Shown here piece by piece: positions 49,922 to 59,805 of a stretch of 64,000 nucleotides of DNA. The notes beneath the pieces are model-generated. The model searched no databases. It saw only the letters and a program-made list of their open reading frames with translations, and was not told the origin of the DNA. This DNA is from Parelaphostrongylus tenuis (taxonomy: Eukaryota > Nematoda > Chromadorea > Rhabditida > Metastrongylidae). The position numbers and the translations under genes were made by a program. The stretch lies in contig JAHQIW010007170.1 of the NCBI GenBank assembly GCA_019055375.1, positions 62,001-126,000 on the forward strand, given 5' to 3'. Each line of letters begins with the position of its first letter. Within the stretch, counting starts at the first letter, position 1.

Positions 49922-50094
49922 GTGAAATTCATTTACTTAGTCAGTTGATCTTCAATTCTACTAAGTAGTTCTAAAAGTTGCTGAGTTGTTCAATAGCAAC
50001 AGTACCTGTTCTACTTGTTCGCCAAAGTGATGTCTAGTCAATGGAGAGATTTTGACAAATTTGACGTATGATCGGTAAGACAACAAACATTATT

Positions 50095-50290
50095 CACCTA
50101 TAATGTGATAACATATCTGGAGCCTTCTCTGAGGTCTATTATGGCACCCATGAAGTGCTAGACACGTGTTTCGACCCTGCAGTCTCATCACGAACACGGT
50201 GCTTTTTGAGTTCAATCAATCCCTTGATATACCCCTATATATGAAGGAATCGACGCCAAATCAATTCAGATTCCCATATGTCATGTGATA
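50095..50290. mobile_element. Second foldback-like family, copy 1
   Basis: GTGATAACATATCTGGAGCC, GAGGTCTATTATGGCACCCA, GACACGTGTTTCGACCCTGC, CTCATCA, GAAGGAATCGACGCC. Shares the ACACGTGTTTC core with the other foldbacks but has a different body. Confidence 0.55.
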
Positions 50291-50391
50291 AAATCCTTGA
50301 CATTGTAGTGGCCAATAGTCTACAGCTCATGGCTGATAACATTAATCATACCTTTTTATTCGACTAGAAAACTGCTCACTTATTTCGAAAT

Positions 50392-50512
50392 CGTCCTTTT
50401 TATATTTTCCTCACTCCCTTCTTTTTCTTTCCTCTTTTACTTCATTCCTTCATATCCCTTTCTCTTCCTCTTCCCTTTGTTCCTTGTTACTTTTCCATCT
50501 TTTGTTTATGGT
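50392..50512 (+). other. 120-nt polypyrimidine tract
   Basis: Nearly uninterrupted C/T from TCCTTTTTATATTTTCC to CCATCTTTTG on the plus strand, ahead of a possible exon beginning near 50525. It could be a strong 3' splice or trans-splice region, or simple-sequence DNA. Confidence 0.5.
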
Positions 50513-50524
50513 TTGAGAAAAGAA

Positions 50525-50652
50525 GAACTCACGCGACCAGTTCAGATTCAGGACGAAGATTCTAAGAAATTGTGAAAAGAACTAAAAAGTTACGACATTG
50601 AAGATCTAGATGACTTTGTTGTCATTGAGAAATTGGGGCCATCTTTAGGTAC
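50525..50652 (+). other. Possible exon with one in-frame stop
   Basis: One frame reads KEELTRPVQIQDEDSKKL, TGA, KELKSYDIEDLDDFVVIEKL, then GPSLG with donor TTTAG|GTACTT. The acidic, well-composed peptide and flanking splice-like sites suggest a decayed or misread exon of the 45.5-49.9 kb gene. Phase does not join cleanly to 49921. Confidence 0.25.
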
Positions 50653-50654
50653 TT

Positions 50655-52320
50655 CACAACATCTCCTTCAAATCAATGTTTTAGATTTAACGTAAAAGTT
50701 GTACCGAGAAGAATGTCTTCATAGTGTATTTTAGAGGTTGACGATTTATTCACTTTTATGTGACTAGCTATTCGTTTAAAATTTCTCTTCAAACATAAAA
50801 AAATGGTTTGATGCGTCAATAATTCAATTCTATGTGAGAGAGACCCCAATTATGTGTGTCTATCAAAAACAAATGCTTTCTCACCGAGAGCAATCATGAG
50901 GTGGTTCAATATTACCGATACCGCCTTGCTTTAAGTTTTCCACTTCTTCTTTGGATAGGATCCGTAGAAGATAAACAATATCATAGATTCGATATTTTGA
51001 AAGCAGTGATATTCTAGATGTCATTCATGCAACACAATTTGCCGTTCGCAGGCTTAAGTGAAGACCATCGTGCTCAGTAGATTTGCTTTTTCTTGTTCAA
51101 TGAATAGGCACGCCATCTATATACTATGAGTAAACATACACCACTAACAGACGTTCTTGATGGGATGGAATGATGACTACTTCACACGACACTTTACATG
51201 CATTGACTCCAATGCATTTAGTGCAATAACGCTAGACGCTCTCAAGTTCGAGTCAACATGTCTCAACTTTTGTTAAAAAATGTGAGCTGAATTGAAAACC
51301 AGTGGAGTTCTTTTCCAGCTTGTAGATTGTTTTCTTATTGAACCAAGCCGATTTTTCAAACCCCACAAAACATGTTTCTCCACTTTTCGTGTTCAGGCTC
51401 ACTTTTTTTCGAACACAAAAGAATATGAACTAGCGGGATCTTGATCGGCAGCTCAGAAGATGTTCACGCTATCAGTGTTAGCAACTGTCACGCTAACTTG
51501 AAGCCCCTCCTAAAATGTTAGTTACACTCTCAAATTTGGGAAGACTTCATCCCTAGGTAAACAATCTGTGAAGTTTCCGACTCATCATCTACTCCAGTGA
51601 TTAACTAACTATCGTTAGTAGTCGAAGAAGCCTCATGGCTAGCTTGAGTAGTCGACCAGTTGGTGAATTGTGCACTACTAAATAGGTCTTCAGGTTTTTT
51701 GAAGGCCATAACTGAAATTAATTATATTTACTTCTCTGCAAAAATTTCACATTCAATGAATATTACTCCTCTCATTTCTTAAGCTTCATTGAAGTGAGCA
51801 TGGTGAGATATTTTCCACTCTCCAACTTTGCAGTGTCATGGTTGCCACAGATTACGAAATTTTACAACGCTTCTTGTTAGACTACGTTGATCCGGCTTAT
51901 TTGCCGTTCTACTTTTATAAAGATCACCACTATGCACTAGTTAGAGGTGCTTTGCAATACATCCTCAGTCCTCGGTTTGACCTCGCTCGGTTGAATACAG
52001 CTCTTTTTCCCTCCGAAATCGAGATCCGACCTGTTTATGTGATTAAAAACACTTTCCTAATAGATCGTAGACCACCTCATATAAGATGTATAAGATGAAT
52101 ATCCACTAATTCATCTCTACAATGCAAAGAAGAGAGTGTACTGCATAGTTTGTTACGGGGATTATGATTGCTGGAGATCTGTTGTCCTTCATCTCGCCTC
52201 TTTTTACAAATCTTTGAGTTGTGTAAACAGTGTTCTTTTAGACAGTCCCTTTACAGACTATATTGAAATTCTTCATTTGTTGGAAAAAAACTTTCCTAGA
52301 GAATGAAACATATTTGAACT
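50655..52320. other. No gene recognised
   Basis: Only the SINE head at 51.93 kb is identifiable. Confidence 0.4.
51930..52000 (+). mobile_element. SINE head fragment
   Basis: ACTAGTTAGAGGTGCTTTGC and CTCGGTTTGACCTCGCTCGG match the SINE head. The 86-codon open frame spanning it is therefore not a gene. Confidence 0.45.
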
Positions 52321-52324
52321 GACT

Positions 52325-52500
52325 GTTAACCCATTAGAGGCCATAGACCCAACCACCTGCGTCTCTAACCCCCAGCGTGGTGCGTCTAACAATGGCGTCT
52401 AACAATGGAAAGCTGGGGGTTAGACGCCATTGTTAAACGCAATGCACTGGGGGTAAGGGACGCAAAGGTCAGGTCCCTGGTCCAGAAACGGTTGAGCAAC
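52325..52500. repeat. Inverted-repeat element, GCGTCTAACAATGG type
   Basis: CCCCCAGCGTGGTGCGTCTAAC... is mirrored by GCTGGGGGTTAGACGCCATTG, and GCGTCTAACAATGG is tandemly doubled at the tip. A related sequence (GCGTTTAACAATGGCACGCC) is at 63.70 kb. Confidence 0.65.
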
Positions 52501-53034
52501 TAAGTAGAAAAGGAGTGTTGCTCAACAAAACATGACTGGTGGTTACAAAGGCAACTTCAGGAGACGGATTGGATGAAATCTTTAATCGAAATCCTCGTAA
52601 GCCAGCGACTTTTCTATTATCCTCCATAAAAGAATGCGGGTATTTTTATCAGTGTCTTTTTACTTCCAAATGGCTTCAATATTAATTCGTCGATTAGGCA
52701 GGGTAGAAAGTTTGGTTGGCATGCGGAGTGTATTTACATGGCATTATTAGCAGCTGCTCAACGAACGTTTAGCAAGTCTAGAAATAATAAAAGCTAGAGA
52801 ATGGAGCTCTTCAATCTGATCAATCTCTAAAAGATGCACCATGAATTGGATTGCAAAAAAGTGTCTTCCGAGGAGATTAAATGCATAACTGGAACTAATT
52901 CTCCGTTCTGAAAGAAACTCAAGATCAAAGGTATGACTGTGACATCAAAAGACTTTACGTTCGTATGCTTATCGTGCTCCGGACGAGTAATAGCTGACTT
53001 GCGCAGCCGATGTGAAACACAATTTTATTTTGTA

Positions 53035-53165
53035 ATTTACAGCGTTATCAAAAGGTCTTTCGAAGAAACCGGCCACGTAGCGCGCTAGCCGAAGATTTCG
53101 GCTTTCGAGTGATCGCTGACATCCTCAAGGAGACTCTTCTCTAGATAAAAGAATCGCCTTACAGT
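53035..53165 (+). repeat. Dispersed repeat, 3' fragment
   Basis: AGCGTTATCAAAAGGTCTTT, CGGCCACGTAGCGC and CGGCTTTCGAGTGATCG align with the 3' part of the 15.7/55.2 kb repeat. Confidence 0.45.
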
Positions 53166-53204
53166 TCTGTGCTACAAAACGGAAAAGAACACACTTTTAG
53201 ATAT

Positions 53205-53465
53205 ACCCAGTGATGTAGAGTGATGTGCAAAACTTTTGCATCAGACTGGACTTGAACCCACATCTCACTCTATCTAAGAGCGCGTGATCTAACCCGTTGC
53301 CCTACTGACGCACATTTTGCGCACCACTCTTTCTACGCCGCAACGCTAAGTGAGCTTCAGCAGTGCAACCGGTTAGAGCACGCGTTCCCGGATAGAGTGT
53401 GTTGTGGGTTCGAGTTCCGCCTGATGCAAAAGCTTTGCACAGCACTCCACATCGCTGGGTGTATC
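53205..53465. mobile_element. Head-to-head pair of tRNA-like units (foldback)
   Basis: A minus-strand tRNA-like unit (53245-53320) and a plus-strand one (53360-53435) face each other, flanked by the inverted ends ACCCAGTGATGTAGAGTGAT and ATCGCTGGGTGTATC. Same family as 34.87 kb, with both halves kept. Confidence 0.7.
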
Positions 53466-53504
53466 TGAAACATCATACCACCGCTAAGCAGTGGTCAAAC
53501 AAAA

Positions 53505-53885
53505 AGAATTCTTTTCGAGTATTTTCTTAAGACCACAGCTCAAATTTCAATATGCCAAAGAATCATTTTTGAGCCAGGTATGTCATGTGTATGTTAAAAA
53601 GGGCTGACTCATAGAGCCCGATACACGTGTTTCAATCTTGCGATCTCGTCAGTCGGTGCCAGTGATAACCTTACCTGGCATAGAGTGTAAAACGTTCGTC
53701 GTCGCTAACTCTTAGTGTGGGGTCTGGAGCACCCACACAGGATTGGCAAAAGAAGGGAAAGGGTTACTGCCCGACTGACGAGATCGCAAGATCAAAACAC
53801 ATGTATCGGGCTTTATAAGTCAGCCCTCTTTGATAGACCATTGACATGCGTGGCTCAAAAATGAATCATCAGGCATATTGAACAA
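53505..53885. mobile_element. Foldback DNA element
   Basis: Left arm TAAGACCACAGCTCAAATTT...AGAGCCCGATACACGTGTTT...GCGATCTCGTCAGTCGG; right arm CGACTGACGAGATCGCAAG...ACATGTATCGGGCTTTATAA...CATATTG. The centre contains GAGTGTAAAACGTTCGTCGT. No ORF. Confidence 0.78.
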
Positions 53886-54124
53886 GGAATCGATTTGAAC
53901 ATTTTTCACAGTTTGGAACTTCTAGAATAAACGTTTATGAAGCGCGTTCTAGTAAGAAAACGGTCATATAAAAATCAACAGGTTTATGGCAACAACGATC
54001 ATAAAAGTCACAGAGGACATCTTACCGATGATTTATGGATGCGACGTGATTACGCGTTCTAGTAAGTACCGTTCCAAGATTTTGAAATAAATACTCAAAT
54101 ACGGTTTTGGTGAATAATTTTTTG

Positions 54125-54215
54125 AAAGTAGCTATAGCCTTGAAGTCTCAGCTTCCGAATGGTTAGTAACACTCCTATAAAAAATTCCTGTCCAGCGAAT
54201 AAGATCGGTTTTTCA
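54125..54215 (+). repeat. Dispersed repeat, 3' fragment
   Basis: AGCTTCCGAATGGTTAGTAA, CACTCCTATAAAAAATTCCT and CCAGCGAATAAGATCGG parallel AGCTTTCGAATGATTACCAA, CACTCCTACGAAAGATTCTC and AGTGAATGAGATCGG at 56.21 kb. Confidence 0.5.
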
Positions 54216-54244
54216 TTTGTCGCCTTTATAATGGATAAGATTCA

Positions 54245-54335
54245 TATATATATACATATATATGAACATATGTATGTATATGTACATATCCACGTATGTA
54301 GTATATATATATATATATATATATACATAATATTT
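54245..54335 (+). repeat. (AT)n/(TATA CA)n microsatellite
   Basis: ATATATATACATATATATGA...TATGTATGTA...TATATATATATATATATATA. Pure low complexity. Confidence 0.95.
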
Positions 54336-54454
54336 TTTTTGTCTAAGAATAATGAGATCTATTCATCATCATCTGGAGAACACTGCGCTCCATGAGTAAT
54401 GCGACGACCGTCTGCTAATTTTGCGGACGCGGGAAAACGATTTGAATGCTGCGC

Positions 54455-54660
54455 GTTACCAGCAGGTGCTGCTGTCGAGAGTTCCTGTTACCGCTCCTTC
54501 CGACAAGGTGCCTGTTTTTCTCGAAATCTTTGATCTGAGCCGATCGATGCTGCAGGTTTTCTTACGAAGTGTCCTTTTTCTGGAGCTTGCGCAAGGTGGA
54601 AAAAGGGCTATTCGTTGGGAAGTTTTCATTCTCGATGTCAAAATCTTGTGAGAGTCGCTA
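54455..54660 (-). other. GC-rich block upstream of dUTPase with possible minus-strand exon
   Basis: The minus strand reads QDFDIENENFPTNSPFSTLR then KLQKKDTS with donor CTTC|GTAAGAA. Composition is gene-like and would suit a divergent neighbour of dUTPase, but no start, acceptor of good quality or further exon is clear. Confidence 0.25.
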
Positions 54661-54754
54661 TTTTGATTTCTTTCGGCATTTTTCTGTCATCAATGAAAAT
54701 TTTTTTATTTAAGCGCTTTAGTGGTGGTATAATGTACAAACACTTTTAAATTTG

Positions 54755-54850
54755 AAGAGTGATGCGCAAAACTTCGAGCATCGTGCGGGATTTGATCCCG
54801 CATCCTCCCTTTCCGTGAGCACTCGCTAACCACTACACTATGAGCACTTG
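54755..54850 (-). mobile_element. tRNA-like element, one half, upstream of dUTPase
   Basis: GAAGAGTGATGCGCAAAACT, GGATTTGATCCCGC (B box on the minus strand) and GAGCACTCGCTAACCACTAC (A box on the minus strand). It ends about 100 bp before the dUTPase leader. Confidence 0.6.
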
Positions 54851-54943
54851 TTCTGCCATGATTCTTTTTTAAGTTTTCATTGTGCGATGCTAGATGTCTT
54901 CATTTCTGCAGCGTCTGTTCTGTTCCCACCGAAGACTTCGGCT

Positions 54944-54973
54944 TTCGACCGTTTCAGCTTCCGACTTCGCAAA
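54944..54973 (+). promoter_or_regulatory. Candidate spliced-leader acceptor and 16-nt 5' UTR of dUTPase
   Basis: CTTTCGACCGTTTCAG ends at 54957, 16 nt before the ATG at 54974. TTTCAG immediately upstream of a start codon is the usual nematode SL1 trans-splice context. The role is inferred; no transcript data are available. Confidence 0.45.
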
Positions 54974-57499
54974 ATGGCTACAAGTGTTTTCGTTGAAAAG
55001 GAGAACATGGAGGCGACAAGCGATGTTTCTGTGGAGTGCAAGCGGCCCAAGTCGAAGAGCAGGTTTAGATCGCTTCATCCTATGATTATTTTCGTTTTGA
55101 ATTGGCTTTTTTAATGGCACAGTTCGTAGAAGGCAAGAAATCTATAAAACGATCTCATTCACTGGACGGGAATTTTTCATCGAAGTGTTAGTACTCATTA
55201 GAAAGCCTGAACCTTTGGCTATAGCTCTACGTTGTCGGTTTTTTGAAACACCCTTTTATAGCGCTGTAAAATTTACAATATTATCGTGTTTCACACGACC
55301 ACGTGTTTTTTTTCATGTCTTGCCTATATTTCGCTGGACAAAACTTCTTCTCTAGAGCGTCAGTACCATTTTCATAATACACTCTTCGAAGAACTCAAAA
55401 ATGTGTTTGCTTTTCGCAAAAGCTCTTTTGTTCTTTGATCTTCTACGGTCTTTTGACTTGTGCTCTAAATCTCGCCTGACAGAGCTATCTCCCTAGACTA
55501 TTAGTAGTCGTTCTACACGCCAAGATATATCGAAAATAGGGTGGGCCGGACACGTGATGCGCTTCAACGACAACCGATAGCCGAGAGCCGTTACCGACTG
55601 GATTCCTCGGGACATCAAGCGCTCTACAGGAAGACCACCGACCAGTTGGTCCGATTTCTTCACGAAAGCGATAGAAGAAAGAGATGATGCTCAGCGAATC
55701 CCTAGAGCGAGGAGGATCCACTGGGCTACTCTTGCACGCGATAGGGAAAAATGGAAGAGTTGCTGGTACCCGCTCGAGTCACTCGACGATCAACGGGACG
55801 ACAGTGTACAGATGATTAGTAATCATTTAATAGCGTAAGTTTCAACGATTCCAACGATGTGCTTATTTTCTGGAAATACGGTTCAGCATAGAAAATAAGG
55901 TCGAGTTTTACATTTTGATAAGGGTGTACAGGTTCCACAAGCGAGCCTAGCAGGGGCGGGCGAGGGGACGATCATTGTTGTAATCATGGGAATTTTTCCT
56001 CCTCTTTGGAAGTTACACCTGGCAAAACGATTGACTAGGATGCTACGAAAGTTCCTCTGCCCACTGGTATGCCTTTCGGCTACCAGCGAATTGTACCGCG
56101 TCGTAAAATGAAGGCGAAAGACGATCGGATCAAAATTTATTCTGGATGCTACAGCGTTATAAAGGAATGTTTTGAAAAGCCAAAACGTAGGGCTCTTGTC
56201 ATAAATTCAAGCTTTCGAATGATTACCAACACTCCTACGAAAGATTCTCTGCCCAGTGAATGAGATCGGCTCAAAAATTTGCTGTCTAAGCGAGTCGTAT
56301 TGTTTTTATTTTCTCATTTTGTTCAGTTTTTTACGTCTGATTTACTCAAAGTGTTTGTGAGGTTTGCCATTTTAGAGACTCCAAATTCGGTTCGTGAAAC
56401 TGAATCCCGACGCTCAGACTCCATCTTATGGATCAGCCGGAGCTGCTGGAGCCGATCTTTGCAGTGTCGAGGACTGTGTTGTTCCAGCCAATGGTGAGTT
56501 AAATTCTCTTCTAGGTTCTACCAAAGTTTTCGATCTACATGGCTTCATTCGCTCCGCCGCAGCTGAAGATGCCGGTAACCTATGCTTTACTCACCTCCAT
56601 GGCTTACATAGCGTAGACGGGTTCCAATGAGTCTGTAAGATTTGAGTTGAAGATCGAAATGACATCGTGGGAGTTCTAAGAGTGCTTTTGTGGTGGCGTC
56701 TGTTTAGGTAAAATGTGTATCTCTACCGGTTTACAAATCGAAATTCCCTTGGATATTACGGACGAGTGGCTCCTCGTTCGGGACTTGCTGCCCGAAATTT
56801 CATAGACGTCGGTGCTGGTGTGGTTGATTGCGACTATCGTGGAGAGCTGAAAGTTCTGCTGTTCAATTTCGGTCCAACTGAATTTGAGGTTAGCCTCAAG
56901 ACTTCCCTTTCAATTAGAAAGTGTGTTCACTTTGGATGATCAGACAGAATTTCTTCCATTTAGCCAGTTTCAGTGGTAGTATGATGTTATAATGTACCAA
57001 GTGACGTAGAGCGATGGGCAAAATTTTTGCGACGAGCGGTGCTCCAACCCGCATATCACCCTATGCGAGGACGTGTCGCACTAGCTCTATTGCACTACCG
57101 ATGCCTGCTTTGCCACCACTCTTTTCTGCGCTACAAGCTTCTATCCGACAGCAACCAACCGTCAGCTGTTTGGGCTCGAATAGTTGATATCGACATTAAA
57201 TCCATTTACGCTGACAGATGTATATTGGATGAACATCGAATAGAAGCAATTCTGTTTGAAGCACGCGCCCCCCGGATAGGGTGGAATGCGGGTTCGAGTC
57301 TCGGCTGACGCAGAAGTTTTGCACATCACTTTACATAGTTGTGTATCGACTTTTTGGAAGAACCTGAAATTCAGGTGAAGAAGGGCGACCGAATCGCTCA
57401 GCTAATATGCGAACGGATTGCTCATGTACATTTATGGAGTGTGAATCATTGACCAGCACAGTAAGGGGAGAAGGAGGCTTCGGATCTACTGGGAAGTGA
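54974..57499 (+). CDS. dut-1: dUTPase (dUTP diphosphatase), 4 exons, two single-base frameshifts
   Basis: Trimeric-type enzyme that hydrolyses dUTP to dUMP and PPi, keeping uracil out of DNA. Exons: 54974-55062 (30-residue N-terminal extension, KRPKSKSR), 56378-56493, 56708-56888, 57375-57499; junction phases 2, 1, 0 agree. All five motifs are present: [34 protein letters not shown] with catalytic Asp and Tyr; [28 protein letters not shown] followed by TGA. Two breaks: after STGLQIEIP the frame shifts at the CCC run 56746-56748, and again at the TTT run 57431-57433. Each looks like one missing base, and the first gives an early TAG near 56800. It is therefore either a young pseudogene or consensus error at short homopolymers; intact splice sites and motifs favour error. 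Length would be about 170 residues, normal for one domain. Intron 1 holds a nested repeat and intron 3 a tRNA-like foldback. Confidence 0.85.
55165..56280 (+). repeat. Dispersed repeat, copy B, in dUTPase intron 1
   Basis: Same block order as 15.7-16.5 kb (TTTGGCTATAGCTCTACG, CAAAAATGTGTTTGCTTTTC, TTTAATAGCGTAAG, GTGCTTATTTTCTGG, AGCGTTATAAAGGAATGTTTTG), interrupted at 55513-55814 by the RTE insertion. Confidence 0.7.
55513..55814 (+). mobile_element. 5'-truncated RTE LINE insertion (302 bp) with target-site duplication
   Basis: Encodes the very C-terminus of the RTE polyprotein in one frame with a single stop: [55 protein letters not shown]. It is flanked by ATTAGTAGTCGTT (55500-55512) and ATTAGTAATCATT (55815-55827), a 13-bp duplication with two differences. 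The related repeat copy at 15.99 kb has the unoccupied site (TAATAGTAATCATTCAATAG), which confirms the boundaries. It is nested in an older dispersed repeat within dUTPase intron 1. Confidence 0.85.
56985..57345. mobile_element. tRNA-like foldback element filling dUTPase intron 3
   Basis: Left end TACCAAGTGACGTAGAGCGA with a minus tRNA-like unit; right end GGGTTCGAGTCTCGGCTGAC with TTTTGCACATCACTTTACAT. Between them lies about 150 bp of other sequence. It occupies most of the 486-bp intron. Confidence 0.7.
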
Positions 57500-57584
57500 A
57501 GTATTTGTCTGTTTTCTTCAGTATTTTGTCTTTTTTTTTGTGCTTTTGAATACTTTTTTGTACTTTGTCAGTTTTCATTGCAGC

Positions 57585-57590
57585 AATAAA
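57585..57590 (+). terminator. Poly(A) signal AATAAA of dUTPase
   Basis: AATAAA lies 86 nt after the TGA at 57497-57499, followed by a T-rich stretch. It is a canonical hexamer at a typical nematode distance, supporting 57499 as the real gene end. Confidence 0.6.
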
Positions 57591-57909
57591 GTTATTGGTA
57601 ACCTAATAGTTTCAAACGGTACATTTTCATCAAGAAAAGAAAACCGATTCATGAGCGAGTTGTCTTGTAAAGTGCATAAATCATAAATTTCATTTCTGTG
57701 TACAGTTGGCTATTCGCCTCAAACTTCTTATGTACGAGAGAAAGATCTGTTTTACCACGCTGCCATCGAGGGCCTTTGGGGTCCGAGTGGTCATCAGTAG
57801 CTTTTGACTCGTAGTGAGGCGGATCTGACCGGTAGTTCCCACTCTACTCCGAAAGGATAGGTAGTAGTTTACTACATCGTAGCGGCTTCATCCTGTTACT
57901 TCTTAGTTT

Positions 57910-58045
57910 AGCAAGAAGCATATGATGCCCAGCGATCTCCTACAATGAGGAGGATCCATTGGGCTGTCTTTGCACGCGATAAGGAAAAATGAATATTTTG
58001 CTGGTACTCGCTCGAGTCACCGATCAACGGGACGAAATCTGATAC
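57910..58045 (+). pseudogene. RTE LINE 3' fragment
   Basis: Reads YDAQRSPTMRRIHWAVFARDKEK* then FCWYSLES, and ends in the same GATCAACGGGACGA nucleotides as the 55.5 kb copy. It is a degenerate second copy of the element's last coding segment, downstream of dUTPase. Confidence 0.75.
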
Positions 58046-58194
58046 GAGTGATGTGGATTGTTACACTGCTTGACGTTGGACACTTGAGTGTTCGTAATCA
58101 TATCAATAATCTGTAAAGACCTACAAAAACGTGTGAGCTTGCTTAGCACAGTGATTTTGCAGATGTTTATCAACTAATAAACAGTGCTGTAGAA

Positions 58195-58335
58195 ATACCC
58201 AGTGATGGAGAGTGGTGTGCAAAACTTTCACGACAGGTGGAACTCGAACCTCACATCTCTATCGAGGAGCGCGTGCTCTAACTCGTTGCACTACTGACGC
58301 CCGTTTTGCCACCACTCTTCTACGGCCACGACGCA
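58195..58335 (-). mobile_element. tRNA-like element, one half
   Basis: TACCCAGTGATGGAGAGTGG, TGGAACTCGAACCTC, and GCGCGTGCTCTAACTCGTTG mirror the left half of the 53.2 kb element. No right half. Confidence 0.65.
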
Positions 58336-59189
58336 TCCATTTGATAAACAATGATTGTCCTCCTGTGAAGTTAGTTATGAAGTCATTACTCATTACATTA
58401 CTGCTCAGACTTGCTACTCGGGTCACCTGTTTTCAGTACTTCCTTGCCAAATCAGATATTTGTTCATCACGCAGCACCATAGTGTATAATGTCGCGATTT
58501 ACTCGTTCGACACCGAAAAGATTTCCTATGTGTATATCAAGGTCATATCGATGTTAGGAAACTTGCTAGGTAATGAAGTTTGGAGTGACTTCTTTTATGA
58601 GCTTCCATGAAGTCATGCCATATGTCCTTACCCACCGAGTTTCCTAGTATCACAATCACACGGATTTGCGTTTGGAAGATATTAGCGAAGCTGGAGTACT
58701 CTTCGGCAGAAGTAGGTCGCGATGATACACACTATTGAGTTATGTGGACACCCATATCTGATTTGTAAGGACTTAGCGAGAACGGGTGAAAACCACGTAG
58801 AATTCTTAACAGCAATGCTGGTTCCGTTATTTTCAACTCGCATTCACTGTAGCCTATCCTTCAGCTGATTAATGGGTAATTTGAAAGTGATTAGTTCATC
58901 ACTCGTGTTAAATTGTGTTCTTTCCGCTCCAAAGTCTCACATAGCTTTTTTGGGAATCTTCGCAAGTGGACTCGCCGTGTGGGGGCCAATGGTCTTCTTG
59001 TCTTGGTTTGAGGGTTCTAATTCATTGCGGTTGGTGGCGTTTGCAGATGCTGTCTGCGCTCGGCCATTGGTCAAACAGGGTGGTTTTCTGTCTTCACTTT
59101 TGCTTATGTTCCATATGGTTTTTGTATATACGATTGTTATTGGTTGATTGATCATTTCAAAATTATGAATCCAATGGCGTTAAGTGGTA

Positions 59190-59320
59190 TAAAACATTCG
59201 GCCCCACGTTGGAAGTGAACCACGTTTTACCCATTTCGGGGTGCGCGCTACCGTTACATCACCGACCTACCGCTCTGCTACCATCGTATCTTTGGTATAA
59301 ATCATTGAAACTATCAGCAA
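59190..59320 (-). mobile_element. tRNA-like half element, diverged
   Basis: GGTGCGCGCTACCGTTACAT and CCGCTCTGCTACCATCG resemble the minus-strand A-box side of the tRNA-like family. Weak. Confidence 0.35.
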
Positions 59321-59399
59321 CCAACCGTCGACAGGTTTCGTTAAACAAAGACATATCAGAATTAAGTCCAGTTAGGTTGTCTATTTAAATTATTATCTA

Positions 59400-59805
59400 T
59401 TTTTCGTTTCGAGTGTTTTCTCAAGACCACAGCTCAAGTTTCAATATGCCTGGTAATCATTTTTGAGCCACGCATGTCAGTGGTCTGTCAAAGAAGGCTG
59501 ACTTATAGAGCCCGATACACGTGTTTCGATCCTGCGATCTCGTCAGTCAGGCAGTTTTCACTGGACATAGAGTGTAAAACGTTTGTCGTCGCTAACTCTT
59601 ACTGTGGGGACTGGAGCATCCACACAGGATTGGCAAAAGACGAGAAAGGGTAACCGCCCGACTGACGAGATCGTAAAATCGAAACGCTTGTATCGGGCCC
59701 TATGAGTTAGCCCTCTTTGACAGACCACTGACACGCGTGGCTCGAAGAATGATTACAAGGCATATTGAAACTTGAGCTGTGGTCTTAAGAAAGCACTCGA
59801 AATGA
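59400..59805. mobile_element. Foldback DNA element, both ends kept
   Basis: Near-identical to the 53.5 kb copy and the most complete: ends TTTCGTTTCGAGTGTTTTCT and AGAAAGCACTCGAAATGAAA are inverted matches, with arms of about 150 bp and the centre GAGTGTAAAACGTTTGTCGT. Non-autonomous; no transposase in the window matches its ends. Confidence 0.8.

Noticed and set aside
51838..52098. 86-codon plus open frame
   Set aside because: Its middle is a SINE head fragment (HHYALVRGALQ translates the tRNA-like head).
58212..58610. 132-codon plus open frame
   Set aside because: The first half is the tRNA-like half element; the second half has no motif or splice support.
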